Shown here: one piece after another, positions 52,197-63,936 of the stretch
Numbering within the stretch: position 1 is the first letter of the stretch
Layout: the number at the start of each line of letters is the position of its first letter
Assembly: GCF_950023065.1 (NCBI RefSeq)
Contig: NC_088679.1
Coordinates: forward strand, 64,356,001-64,420,000
Length of the DNA stretch: 64,000 nucleotides
Direction: 5' to 3'
Source of the DNA: Planococcus citri
Lineage: Eukaryota > Arthropoda > Insecta > Hemiptera > Pseudococcidae
Translations under genes and position numbers: made by a program
The notes under the pieces: generated by a model
Seen by the model: only the letters and a program-made list of their open reading frames with translations
Told to the model about the DNA's origin: nothing
Database searches by the model: none

Positions 52197-54482
52197 GCCT
52201 TATTTCCAAAATAGCCTGACGGTCACTGCGAGTAGCGCTTACTTTCATCATTTTTTTTATTTATTTTTTATTATGATGATTATTAAAAACTTATTAGTTA
52301 AAATTCACGCTACGTATAGATCACTTCACTTAAAATTTTGACAATTTATTTTGATCATTTTTTTTTCTTTTATGTCAGTTAGTGATAAGATAACGGCCAG
52401 CTACTCGCAGGTAGGTAGGAAAATGATCGATCTAGTTACGGCAAAGTGTCAAAATTTTTAGTTTTTATTTTTTTTGAAGAATATTGATTTTATGTTTGAA
52501 AGATTCAGAGAGTTTATGTTATAGACGTTGAATACTTATTGATTTTTGTTTGAAATTTTTAAAAAAAATAAAAGAATAGGTCTTTAAACACAAAACTTAT
52601 CACTGATCGATCGACTCTTCGAACTGATTTTGAGTTTTTTCCGCTTAGGAATAAAAAATACCCGATTATGTCTTGTTATTATTTCTTTTCTGTCTTATTT
52701 TGTCACAAATTTGTCGATATGAAAATGAGCTAGCGGACTCATATTTTTACCTTCATTTTTTTTTCTATTTTTTTAAATACTAACTTACCTGGACGCATAT
52801 GCGTTCCTTTTACCTTCCACAGCTTTCAACGTGCAAATGGAGCACGGTTATAGTCGTCCCGTTTTCCAAGCTCGAACACCGTAAGCTTCGGGCTTGAGTA
52901 GCAAATGTCATCGCTCCATTCGTCGTCTGTCTTCGTAAAACGACGTAAAATTGTCTCCAGTTAATTTAGTATTTTCACCGCTTCATGTACAAATCTGTTA
53001 TTATTGTTGTTCGTTCGTTAATTATGTATATTTGGTCGTTCTGAAATTTAATTTCACGCGTCATGTGTCTGAAGCAGGGACGCCTCCTCGCGGTTTCAGA
53101 TGGAAACGTCACACTGGTGGCGGCTAAGACCCCTTTGGCTCTCGAGCAATTATCGAAATAAACGAATTCGGTATTTTTTTCAAATTCCTTTCGATATTCC
53201 AACACATCCAACACCTGAGAAAAGTTCAACCTATGAATTTCAAGAATTTTTGGCAGAGAAGTTGGACTGAACAATCAGATTGTGATTTTTGAAGAAAAAA
53301 TAATAATACCTAATAAATTAGGATGATCAGTAAGATCACTTATTCCATAAATTGAAAATTTTCATTATTTTCTTCAAATGATCATGTTGATTTTCGAAGC
53401 CAAATCCACACAGATGCAAACGGAAACTTAAAGTCAGGTGGATGAAATTTGCTGTGAAATTCTATCAACTGAAAATTCTTCATTTTGTTTTTCTCAATTT
53501 TTTTATGAGACCGGCACAGGTCAAGTTGATAGCATTAAAACACAAAATTTGTATCCTTTCTTCTAACAATTTAGACAGCCTCCAAGGAAAATTTTTCACA
53601 TCGCAACAAAATTGGAATAAAAAACAGAGTAAGTATCGCCTTTTATTTCCAAATTATTCAAATTCCAAAAAAAAAATTGGTAAAATTGGTAAATTAAATT
53701 TTTTCAGTTGAAAAACTCTGACGCTGCATAGAAACTGCATCAGATATTATGCTTCAATCAAATTTCCTAAAATTCCAAAATGGAATTCAATCTAAATCTA
53801 AAACGCAGACGTTGTTTCACTCCATTTTACTCCAATGTTATTGAGATGAGAAAACACTTTTTTAAGAGCTGTCGAAGTTGTAAATAGGAATAAAATTTCA
53901 TGTTTTGAAGCATTAAATTCTTCTGTCCTGGGATTTGTGAAAAAATTGAAATGAACAGTTGAAAAATTTCCAGATGATGTTATTTTGCAGAAAATTTCTA
54001 TCAATGTGGCTTTTTGTTTACGTCTACGTCTACAAGTATAAGTTTGAATTTGGTAATCGACATGATCTTCTGGAGAAAATGAAAGAAAAATCATTCAATT
54101 TTCAAAAATGAGCAATCACTAAAATTCAACGCTCCTTCTTTTCAAAATACCACTAGTTGATCGTTCAGTTCAACTTATCTCATGAAAATTTATGAAATTT
54201 ATCTGTTGAATGTTTTAGGTCGTTCACAAAATGGTACAGCTAAAAAAAAACCTCACTTGCATGAAAAGGAGGAAAGAGAGACCTCTGAAGCAGTTTTTAA
54301 CAAGTAGGTACATATGTAATGAAACACACGATTTTTTTTGTTGTTTTTGATCGACGTTGTCTTCCTGTAAATACGTTTTGAAAGATACCTAATGTATCAA
54401 TTATTATCACTTGTTGCGTTCGGTAATGTAATCAAAAGTATATTCCAGCGGTGTGTAATTTTTATAACATTTGCTATAAGAA
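52197..54482. other. AT-rich spacer
   Basis: No supported gene. A GC-richer patch near 52800-53170 holds CGTCGT words. A diverged stretch near 53440-53620 resembles the reverse complement of 53820-53990 (AAATTTCATGTTTTGAAGC; TTCTAACAATTTAGACAGC-like), so another old fold-back is possible. Confidence 0.35.
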
Positions 54483-54485
54483 TAA

Positions 54486-54725
54486 GGGCCGAATTCATAG
54501 ACGTTACTTAAGGGACACTTGGCTAAGTGGTGAATTTTGATTCAATTTTTCTCACGAAGGAATAAAAATTTTATATTTTTAAAATGATAAATCAACACTT
54601 CGGAGTCCAATCTCTCAATTTATTCAAAAACAAAAATTTCAAAAATTCAATCACGCCTGGAAAAATTGCTTCAAAATTCACCACTTAGCCAAGTGATCCC
54701 TAAGTAACGTCTATGAATATGGCCC
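54486..54725. mobile_element. 240-bp PIF/Harbinger-like MITE
   Basis: Terminal inverted repeats of about 55 bp. The left end begins GGGCCGAATTCATAGACG and the right end is its near reverse complement. TAA lies directly outside each end (54483-54485, 54726-54728), the 3-bp target duplication of PIF/Harbinger elements. No coding capacity. Confidence 0.8.
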
Positions 54726-55059
54726 TAAATATCCAAGCTGTAGCAGTAAAATTGTATAATCCGAAATCAGTTATTTGATCGCAACAGCAGCTGCCAATAG
54801 ATCGATAAAATGCATCCCAATACTTCAAATACGTTAATTTACACATGCTACATCATGTTGAAAAATGAATTTGAAACCGGAGACATCGTTCGTAGGTTGG
54901 TAATCATCATTGGTAACAAACGCAGAAGTCATCAACGCATTTGGTAATTCGCAGATGCAGTCATTTTAGCCGATAGCAAGAAACGAACACTCGACTACCA
55001 TGGTTTCTTGAGAGAATAGCGAATATTTCTTCATCGTCGGAAGATTCGGCATCCCATAG

Positions 55060-56428
55060 TTTATCGATAAATTGAAGATCAAAAATCAGACGAAAAACCT
55101 GATGAGACGAACGAAAATCACCATCGACCGGAAAAAAATAAGAAAAACGTCGCCAACTCCAAAGGTAAATTCAAAAATCGTTTGTAAATCTTCGAAAAAT
55201 AACGTATCGCGATCGCGTAAAAAGTCACCGCCCAAATCGCCGAAAAGTAATCTATCGAAATCTCCAAAAAAATATTCACCTACAAAGGCACCATCGCCAT
55301 ATAAAAAGAACGTCTCTTTCGACCTGAGAAAACTAGATTCCATGTCATCGTTGTCGTTGTCTTCTCTGTCTTTTGCATCGTCTTCGTACTCCTCTAGTTC
55401 ATCTTCAAAATCCTCAATAAATCTTCCCCCTATTCCTAGAAAAACCCACTCCAAAGATCGTTCAAACAGTCCTAAAAATCGAAGGTCCAGATCTCCTAAA
55501 TCCCCCACGAAAAAACCTGTATTCGAACGTTTATCATCTCCTAATGAATCCCAACTGTTAAAACAAATTCGTCGTTACAAAATTGAGATAAGTGACTTAA
55601 AAAGTCAATTGAAAAGTCGTAAATATGACGTCGACAAATGGGAACAAGCAATACTAGACGAGAAAAACAGACGTGAAAGGGACCGAAGGGATTTACAAAC
55701 TGCAAACAGGCAACTGGCCGAAAAAAATCGTTAGCTGGAACAAAAACAAGTAGAAATCGATGGACTGGTAGAACGAACAAATCAACAGCAAACAACTATC
55801 CGATCGCAGACGGCTACCATTGCGAATTCGCAGTCCCAATTACAGGGAGCTCCAATTAACGTGTCTGGCCGAAAGTACTTAATCACCTCGCCATTGGCTA
55901 GGTACCAAAAATTGTACTATAAAAATTCAACTCTTATAGGCACTGGCCTTTTTGGAGCCCTAAATCGTCACCTTCTCAAAAACCTATCATCCGCGGCAGC
56001 TCAAAAGACGTACATAGCGACATATGTACTGCAAATCATTGAGCAAAGGGACCAGTTCCTGTACATAGAAGTCGCTATGGAGGACACGCAGAATATTCAG
56101 ATGCCAGCTTCGGCAATTTGCGAAGCGATCGACAAATTGGCGGAAAAACTAATGGCGAACTCAACGGTGATTTTTTCTTATCTTCCTGACACACGAAGAA
56201 GACCGGTCGGTCGACGAACGTATCGACCAAATAAATCAACACATCAAACGATTGTCCGAGCACGATAGAACGAGAAAAATACGAGTTTCCAATCAAATTC
56301 GACGCTTGACAGAACAGTACACGCAGGGTCGACCATTTTTTCAACAGACTGATGGGAGAATGGTGCCGGCCCACGATTATATTACAACCAAACCTAATAA
56401 GACCGAAAATATTTATCCAAGTAAGTAA
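55060..56428 (+). pseudogene. basic / coiled-coil / SGNH-like gene with one TAG and one frameshift (fourth copy)
   Basis: One frame (55060 to 56268) is broken only by TAG at 55732-55734. The N-terminal 150 codons are Lys/Ser/Pro-rich (KSPKSNLSKSPKKYSP). Then comes a coiled coil (QLKSRKYDVDKWEQAIL...) that continues in register across the TAG (LEQKQVEIDGLVERTN), so CAG to TAG is the simplest origin. The SGNH-like part follows from about 55861 (KYLITSPLARYQ; FLYIEVAMEDTQNI; TVIFSYLP). After 56191 homologous sequence continues in the next frame (EEDRSVDERIDQINQHIK ... GRPFFQQTDG) to TAA at 56426-56428, showing a one-base indel. A GTAAGT at 56421 may be a donor to a coding-like exon near 56473-56599. 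Confidence 0.6.
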
Positions 56429-56541
56429 TATATGTATTTATTATGCGATCACCGTTCCTGTTGCTGCTGCAGGCAACTTCTGCAACCAACATCACTCATC
56501 CCAACGACAACATGGGACTAGCAAATTCGTTGGAATTTGCT
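56418..56541 (+). repeat. 124-bp repeat, copy 1 (spans SGNH gene 3' intron/exon)
   Basis: Matches 58795-58918: GTAAGTAAT start, ATGCGATCAC, TTCCTGTTGCTGCTGCAG and GGCAACTTCTGCAACC. GTAAGT and CTGCAG could be donor and acceptor of a 52-nt intron (56421-56472). The next exon stays open in the GCA frame to a TAA near 56599. Confidence 0.65.
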
Positions 56542-56599
56542 GACACAAGCCACGCTGCGCCGACAACCGATGAAGATGGAATTTTAAACAGCGACACGT

Positions 56600-58276
56600 A
56601 AGCGAACAAATGTTGTACAGTACGTGCGCGATGACTCTGACGACGACGGCGCCGCGTATTACCAAGTGTTTGAGGACATCCTCCTTCACCTTCATCTTCT
56701 ACGTACAAGGAGAAAACACTATTGAAATTTAATTTTACAACTAATTTACAAACGCTTGTGCTTGTATGTATGTAGTTTAGCACGAGGGAATATGCCGCAA
56801 AAGGCGAGACACAGTGAGAAGAGAAGAGTGAATTCGTAATGCCTGAATGAATACGCGTTTGTAGCAACAACGACGACGACGTCGACGAAGAGTAGGTATT
56901 CTACCCTTACCTCATCTATACGTATCTGTTGTTATCCGTGCTTCGTATGTCGTGAGCCGTGAAACGAAAAGCTTACGTGTGTATTGTGTTATCGCGTCTC
57001 TCAGTATAATGTATACAAATTCGTGTACTTAGATTACCACCATCATCGTCGTCTACAGCGAAAGATGGAAATTGGAATCGCTAGTAGAGAGATTTGTATG
57101 TGCTCTATTTATCGTACATAGGTACCTGTAGTATGACCGAGGTATGTAAAAGATATCAAGATTATTTGAATTAGATTCGAAGGTGTGAGAGAAAATGGGA
57201 TAAGAAGAGTGAGGAGGTGGCTAGATGAATATTGTATCGATATGAGGTGTAGTTCGATTATCAATTCCAACTTCTCCAGTAATACAATCGTATACATATT
57301 ACATATATTTGCAATTGGACTACAAGAAGCAGGAAACATGACAAGTTTTTGAGATTGTCATTTTACTAAGCTCGAGGAGAATTTGGGTTCAGGGTCAAGT
57401 AGTCAATCTTCCAAGGAGGTCGAAACACCTTCGGCAACGACGAAAACGAAATAAACCGAATCTATTTCCAGATTGCGTGAAAAAATCTTGGAATTCCTGA
57501 CATAATGATTGACAGAAAACAGAACTCCACGATTTATACCTATATTATCAAGACGACCCAAACCATCACTGATTGCAAGAGTTTTTTTGCATTTTGCTCG
57601 AGGCTCGAGGGTAACTTCCAGCTTAGAGTTGTCCACATTTTTTACATGATGAAAATATTTTGCTCAATTTTCGCTGTCTTACTCCTCCACGTTTTTCCTT
57701 CATAGGGTAGATAGTACATAAAAAATCTCAATAGATCAGTGCTAATCAACTTTTACCTCTCGACCCCGCTTTGTTCTTATGGAATTTAATACAAGACTTC
57801 ACATTTTAAAAAAAAGTTAAATTTGGTTTCGAGTGAAATCTCAAGAATTGATTGTTTGTACCTTCAGAAGCAAACACATGAACAGCCTCAAGTTATTTCC
57901 AAGGGTTCTCAACCCTGAGATGCATGCTATTGAGGAGCCACAACACTCACCCACAGTAGGTTCTCCTCAATAATCATCCAAAAATAACTCCAAATGTTGT
58001 TAATATGTACGACTATACTTTTTGAAGTCGAAACAATCAATTTTAGGAAAATTCAGTCAAAATAGCATTCTTTATTCTTTTAAAACAGAAATTCGAATTT
58101 TTTCTGTTTACCAACTACCCTTACAGGAAAAACGTGAGGTTTTGAACACTTCAGAAATTTAATGGACAACCCAAAACTGAGCTGGAAACAAATGTAACCT
58201 TCTTCATTCGCATGAGCTCAAGGGTGATCCGCTATATCCGGCAATACCAAACTCTAAGAAAAGAGTCAACACTGCG
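56600..58276. other. mixed spacer, GC-rich at left
   Basis: 56600-57080 is CpG-rich with CGACGACGACGTCGACG words and could hold promoter or noncoding exon DNA. The rest is AT-rich. No gene called. Confidence 0.35.
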
Positions 58277-59060
58277 GTAAGTCATTTTTCAATTTTCTTC
58301 TTCGAATTTTGATGGAATCTGCAATGAAGTTATGGTCAAATGATCGAAATAAAACATAGGAAAATTTTTGAATCATTAGTCCAACGTTTAACTCCTTCCC
58401 CCTCTTCGCCACGAGCTCAAAATATTGAAAATTTGATAAGTTTTAAGGTGCCGAAAGAAATAAGATGAGGGGATTTTAATTGTAATATTCGATTCATTCC
58501 CAAGAATCACCAATACTACGAGAGGGTGGTTCGTGATCGTATAATGAGGAAATGTTTCTCTATGTGGAATACTAGAACTGTAATGTATATATGTAGACTG
58601 CTAACATCAATTCTACTCAATCACTCACTTTGTTAGAAAATTTGGTTCCAAAAACTCAGGCAACTCATTCTGATCACGAGTATGAGTGATCATCTTGCAT
58701 GGAATTTTGAAGGGGTTGTGCTGTGCTCAAGAGAAAAATACATTGTCTCGATTCAAACAGCAGAATTTTAATGTTAAGATGCAAAAAAGTCCATAAGTAA
58801 GTAATTTATATTTATTCATTATGCGATCACAGTTCCTGTTGCTGCTGCAGGCAACTTCTGCAACCTACATCACCCATCTCAACAACAATATCGGACTAAT
58901 AAATTCGCTGGAATTTATTATCAGAGGGTCAGAGAGAAATCGTTCAATTTTGATTTCATGTTCACACTTTCTCTAAACGAATTGTCGGTTCGAAGTTGGA
59001 AATTTGAGTACCTATCTACTTTTACTACCGATTAAAAATTTTCCCTAGCCAAATTTGATG
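58277..59060 (+). repeat. segmental duplication, copy 1
   Basis: Colinear with 60596-61157 plus 61867-61905: shared GTCATTTTTCAATTTTCTTC-type start, CTCAAAATATTGAAAATTTG, ATATTCGATTC, TCAATTCTACTC, and the CGATTAAAAATT end region. It contains copy 2 of the 124-bp repeat (58795-58918) as an extra insertion relative to the other copy. Confidence 0.65.
58795..58918 (+). repeat. 124-bp repeat, copy 2
   Basis: About 88% like 56418-56541 by eye, without the SGNH coding sequence that precedes copy 1. It implies a second, mostly lost copy of that gene's 3' end. Confidence 0.65.
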
Positions 59061-59820
59061 TTCAAAATTCTTTTGGAAAAATGTCACAAAATTTGGGACG
59101 GAAAATTTTCATTCGATTTCGGCCGCTTTGAATCAGTTCTGAATGTTATCACCAGAAAATTTCGTCAGTGTAGCAGGGGTTCCCAAAATAGCAATAAAAT
59201 GTCAAACACTTGATTATTTTTATTAATACATCATACGTTCACTCTGACGGTGTATTACTCAAAAAGTAACCAATCAACCTGTACGGAACCTACCCACTTA
59301 TTTTGGAGTATTTTGTGCAACATATTAAAAGGAGACTGCTCTACAATATTTCAAATTGTAGTATGAATCGACTCAAATTTTTCAATTTTTTATTTTACAT
59401 TTGCCCTTGCCTGAGGAAATAATTTCAAAATTTATGGTCACTTTTTTGCATTTTTTACACAGTATTCATATTTTTCAGAGCTTTAACAACACGAGAAAAT
59501 GAAGGGGAAAAAAAATCGAAATCCGATTAGAAACAGAAATGGGTAACAAAATTTAATTTAGTGCTGTTGAGATAAGATAATTAGCCCATTTTAAGAATTC
59601 GAGGGCAGACGAGAAATTTGTTTTCTTTATATACGTCTTAATCTACTCAAAATACTGATTTCTTCTCCATATTTTTGGGCCATTTCTTCAATTTTCTTAT
59701 TAAAAGTATGTATATCTCTTAATTTGATTCGAGTCTCAGGGAAAGAGTAATGTGGGTTAATGGATTGCCACTAAAAAAAAAGTCATTAAATTTTGACCAA
59801 ATTCAGCAGAAACCTTCGCT
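59061..59820. other. AT-rich spacer
   Basis: No gene or clear repeat. Confidence 0.4.
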
Positions 59821-60435
59821 TACAGAAAACATTTTAGCTCCAGAGGTGCCCTTGGAGGGAGGAAATGGGCTCTCGAAGAGAATGCATTTTCGAAAAAATC
59901 GTGTATTTTTCACTCACGTCACCACTCAACCTTGTTCATTTATGCTTTGAAAATTTTTCTTCCAGAATACTTCGCATTCATCATGCCAAAACATCGAAAG
60001 GTAAAATTTCTAAAATTGAGGAAATATTTTGGAAGGTGCCAATTTTTGGATCATTATCGTCAATTTCAAAAATTCAAGAAAAATAGCCAAAAACTTGTAA
60101 CATTTTTTCGATTTTATGAAATTTTCAAAAATGATTAAAAAATTGACACCAATAGCCTTACAAAATATTTTCTCAGTTACAGGAATTGTATATTATTTCA
60201 ATGTTTTGGCTTAATCAATGAAAATTTTTGGAGAAGAACAAAATTTTCGAAACTTGAATTTATCCAAAAGTAAATGATTTGCAAGTTTTCAACTGCTCAG
60301 TAGAATCCTCAAAGTCCCAAAACTGGTTGAGTAGCGATAGTAGTGAAAAACCACCATTTTTTCAAAAATGCCCTCTCTTTGAAGGCCTATTTTTTCTCCT
60401 CCAGAGGCACCTTCAGAGCTGAAATTTTTTCTGAG
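59821..60435. mobile_element. 615-bp fold-back element
   Basis: The left arm ACAGAAAACATTTTAGCTCC followed by AGAGGTGCC is mirrored at the right end (GGCACCTTCAGAGCTG, AAATTTTTTCTG). The arms continue through CCTCTCTTTGAAGG/CTCTCGAAGAG. Its right half is repeated at 16982-17410. Confidence 0.6.
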
Positions 60436-60595
60436 TAGGTAATTATCAACTCAAAATGAAGGTCTCATCTCATCTCATTAGGTTTAGAGTACACTAGGCA
60501 AAAGTGAAACAACGAAATCGCAAAAAGGAACAAGGAAATTAATTAAATCCACCCTATTCCAAAGACTGGATCTGGTACAGAAACCAAGTCCGGCA

Positions 60596-61157
60596 AGTCA
60601 TTTTTCAATTTTTTTCTTCGAATTTTGATGAAATCTAGCACGAAGTAATTCCCAAACGATCCAAATAAAATGTAAGAAAATTTTTGAACCATTACTGCAA
60701 CGTTTAACCCCCTCGCACTGCTCACCGCGAGCTCAAAATATTGAAAATTTGATAAGTTATTATTAGGTGTAGAAAGAAAGATGTGGAGATTTTAGTTGTA
60801 ATATTCGATTCTCAAGAATCAGTTTCTCTACGTGGAACACTGTAGACTGTAGCATCAATTCTACTCGATCGCTTTTTTTGTCAGAAAATTGGTTCCAATA
60901 AAAAGGCTATGAACACAGGCAATTCTTTCTTATCGCAGGTATGAATGATCACCGTGCATGGGATTTGAAGGGATTGAGCTATGCTCATGAAAAAAATACA
61001 TTTTCTCGATTCTACTTATTGTAGAAAATGGCACCTACTTTGAATCTTACAGAAAAAAATCCTTGAATTTTGATTTGATATCCATACTTTCTCCAAACGA
61101 ATCGTCAGTTCGAAGAGGGAAGTTATGTATACTTACTTTCACGAGCGATTAAAAATT
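60596..61157 (+). repeat. segmental duplication, copy 2 (interrupted)
   Basis: Second copy of the 58277-59060 segment. Its homology to copy 1 is interrupted at 61157 by the element at 61158-61862 and resumes at about 61867 with CTCGCCAAATTAGATGTTC. Confidence 0.65.
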
Positions 61158-61862
61158 GAAGACGTCATAACAAAAAGGGGTATATATGACACACATATCC
61201 TTTTTGAGACGAATCCATATTGTTATTCTTTAGACTTTCCTCTATCATATGAGACCTCCCCCACTTCACAAAATCGAAAAACCAATGAGCTATCACCATT
61301 TTAAAACTTCGAAGTCGATTAAAAATTTACTTTTTCATAGTTAATCGGTTACTCATGGTCGATTTTGTGTTGTCAAACATTATTTACCTGGTTTAAATCC
61401 AAAAATTTGCACAAAAACATTTTTAAATCAAGAAAAAAAATTAGCCAAAAAACTTGTCTTTTTTGCTATTTTTTTACTTAACATATTATAGCGATCTTTT
61501 TTCAGAGATGATGGGTTACTCATGGTTGATTTTGTGTTGTCAACCATTATTTACCTGGTTTAAATCCAAAAATTCTTTCAAAAACATTTTTAAATCAAAA
61601 AAAAAAATTGGCCAATTTTTCGCTTTAAAAAGGACATATAATTCGAAATGTTTGAGCGCTTACCGCTGACACAAGTTTTCTCCAGACTGATGGTAGTGAT
61701 GGTTCATAGCATTTTGTATGGTTGGATAGTGGGAAAATAAGATAAAATCGTCACCATGTTCAAATATGCACATTTCTAAACTTCACAAGCACTCAAACTT
61801 TCAAACAGCTTTTTCTCAAAATACAACTTTCACACATAAGTCCTTTTTGCTATGACGTCTTC
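61158..61862. mobile_element. 705-bp inverted-repeat element with AATT target duplication
   Basis: Ends GAAGACGTCATA...TATGACGTCTTC, followed inward by ACAAAAAGG/CCTTTTTG. AATT flanks both ends (61154-61157, 61863-61866). The duplicated segment at about 59029 has a single AATT at the same place and no insert. Inside, a ~110-bp direct repeat (about 61342 and 61509) shares GGTTACTCATGGT and TTATTTACCTGGTTTAAATC. Confidence 0.8.
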
Positions 61863-61905
61863 AATTTTTACTCGCCAAATTAGATGTTCAGAATTTGCAT
61901 CTTTG

Positions 61906-62850
61906 GTGGTACGAGTAAAAGGCACCAAACGGGTTTTATTTTCAGACAAATAACATCAACCCTCCGTTCACCAAAATTTATTGTATTTTACAGATGCAAT
62001 TTCGTCTGCTTTGAATCAGGTAAGTTGATTTTTTACTTCTTTTTTTTCAGAAAGAAAAGAAACAAAACACTTCTTCACCTCATTTTTGAATTTTTCTCAT
62101 TCTCGCATCTTGATGATGATGTCTGAAAGTGTAGGGAATTGTGATTTGGAATATTTGAAAATGGACGTTCCTGTTTGAGGGGAGGGCGGTGGAAGAGACG
62201 ATGTTAAGCAATAATCATTCCGGAAATACCGAATTGCCAGGTGGCTTTTGGTGCTTTGTTGGGTTAATTTAAACTGGCCGATTCAAAGGTAGTAATAATA
62301 GATGAAATACAGTTGATCAAAATTCAGCTCCTGGGACAATTTTGAAAGGAATCGCTTCCCACTCAAACCAGACAAAAAAGGCCTGAGTTATTCAGTTTCA
62401 TTCGCCTAATGAATGAGTGATGATTCATTCAACAGTATAAAGTCCTCCCATCAGACGGAAGTGTCTGGTGATCACGCTACATCTGTCGTTCATCAGGGAG
62501 AAGATGAGTCCAAGTCCAAGTCCAAGTGCAAAATGAAGTGGACCGACTACCAAACAAAATTTATCACTAGTTGAATACGGACTGCATAATGGCAAGATTC
62601 CCATGAAAAAAGGCCATACAAAAAAATTGCCTAAATGTTTGTAGAGAAATGACATGAAGTAACAGCTGAGGCCACTAAAATAAAATTCAGGGCATTAGAA
62701 TTAGAAAGGGCCTTCAAAAAAATGCAAAACTGAAGGCTAATCGTACTGGAAATGGTGCCATCACTTTCAAATACATACCTAACAAAGCTAATGAAAACAA
62801 ATTTGAAAAAATAGCCATTCGATATAGCTTAGCTCGCCTCCAGTTACCTC
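61906..62850. other. spacer, no supported gene
   Basis: Includes a CAAGTCCAAGTCCAAGT short tandem near 62509. The 76-codon minus frame at 62425-62655 has a hydrophobic N terminus but no other support. Confidence 0.35.
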
Positions 62851-63540
62851 AAAAAATTACATTCGCCACGAAAACATCTCTCGCCCCCGCACAATCGCTG
62901 GATTACGTTCAAAAATTTCTAAAACGCGAATATAGAGGCTTAGCAAAGGCAGGCAGCGAGAACGACAACAGTCTGATATATCATTGTTGGCGTATTCATT
63001 GGATATACCTACATTATTATTCATTCGTACGAAATGCTTTATTCTTCGCGAATTGTCGCGTGTATTGTACGACGCACAACGTGAAAAACCTCGTCGACAA
63101 GAACACGACGACAAATTTCGTACAGAGAAGAAGAAAATTCGCCATGTACTCGGTTGATAGTATCCTACAAAGACGGGATGAGGTTACCAGGGGGAGGAAT
63201 GTAACAAGGCGGAAGACGCGAACGAATCTCTGAATATATCATTTAGTATAGCTCGAGCGCTTCCTCACCCTTTGTCTGTTCCACGTACCCCACCGCCTCA
63301 GAGCACCTGCGTTTCTTAGGCTTTCATCGACGATGGCGTGAAATTATTTCATGGAAAATATTTCGCTGGCACGCGATGAAAAGTTTCATTTCTTCGGCTG
63401 TTTTATAATTAGCAAATACGCAGATTTACTCGACGCGAAGCTCATTTACGAACAAAGCTTTCATAAACTAGCGCTGAATACGTACAGCCGAGAGAGACGA
63501 GCTCAGGCAGCGGAGACGAAAATGTGAAAACAAGTTAGTA
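62851..63540. other. CpG-rich stretch, possible promoter or noncoding exon
   Basis: GC-richer than its flanks with many CG dinucleotides (CGCGTG, GACGACG, TCGACGATGG). Open frames are short on both strands. It may belong to a gene beyond the right edge; nothing is called. Confidence 0.35.
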
Positions 63541-63772
63541 AAATAATGCCGCTGGCGAAGAAGTAAATATGAAAAAACAGCGTAATGAGGAGAAACCGCG
63601 ATGAAGGGATGGAAATGGAAAGGTGGGGGGGGGGGGAGTTTGAAGGTATTCCGTGTGCTACAGAACTGCAATTCTCTGAGAGTGCCAAAAATATGTATGA
63701 AGGTAATTTTTTTTAGAAATGAAAAAATTGGTTGAAGAAAAAGTAAACCAACTTGTAATAAAATTTCCCTGA

Positions 63773-63936
63773 GGGTCATTCCACGTCAATTCGATCAAGA
63801 AGTGGTGAGGTGGGTCGGAAATTTTTTTGAAATTTTTCCTGTGGAAAGACCTTTTGAAGGTAAGACCAGCGGCGCAAATCGCAGCCCTCTAGCTCTTCTT
63901 CAAAGGCTGCTAGAAGGGTGTCAAAGTTTTCAGTTA
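63773..63936 (+). repeat. dispersed repeat, copy 2
   Basis: Second copy of 24724-24901, from AGGGTCATTCCACGTCAA to AAAGTTTTCAG. A run of G (about 63626-63639) lies about 135 bp upstream. Confidence 0.75.

Noticed and set aside
52975..53274. 99-codon minus frame in a GC-richer patch
   Set aside because: No homology or splice context; mixed composition.
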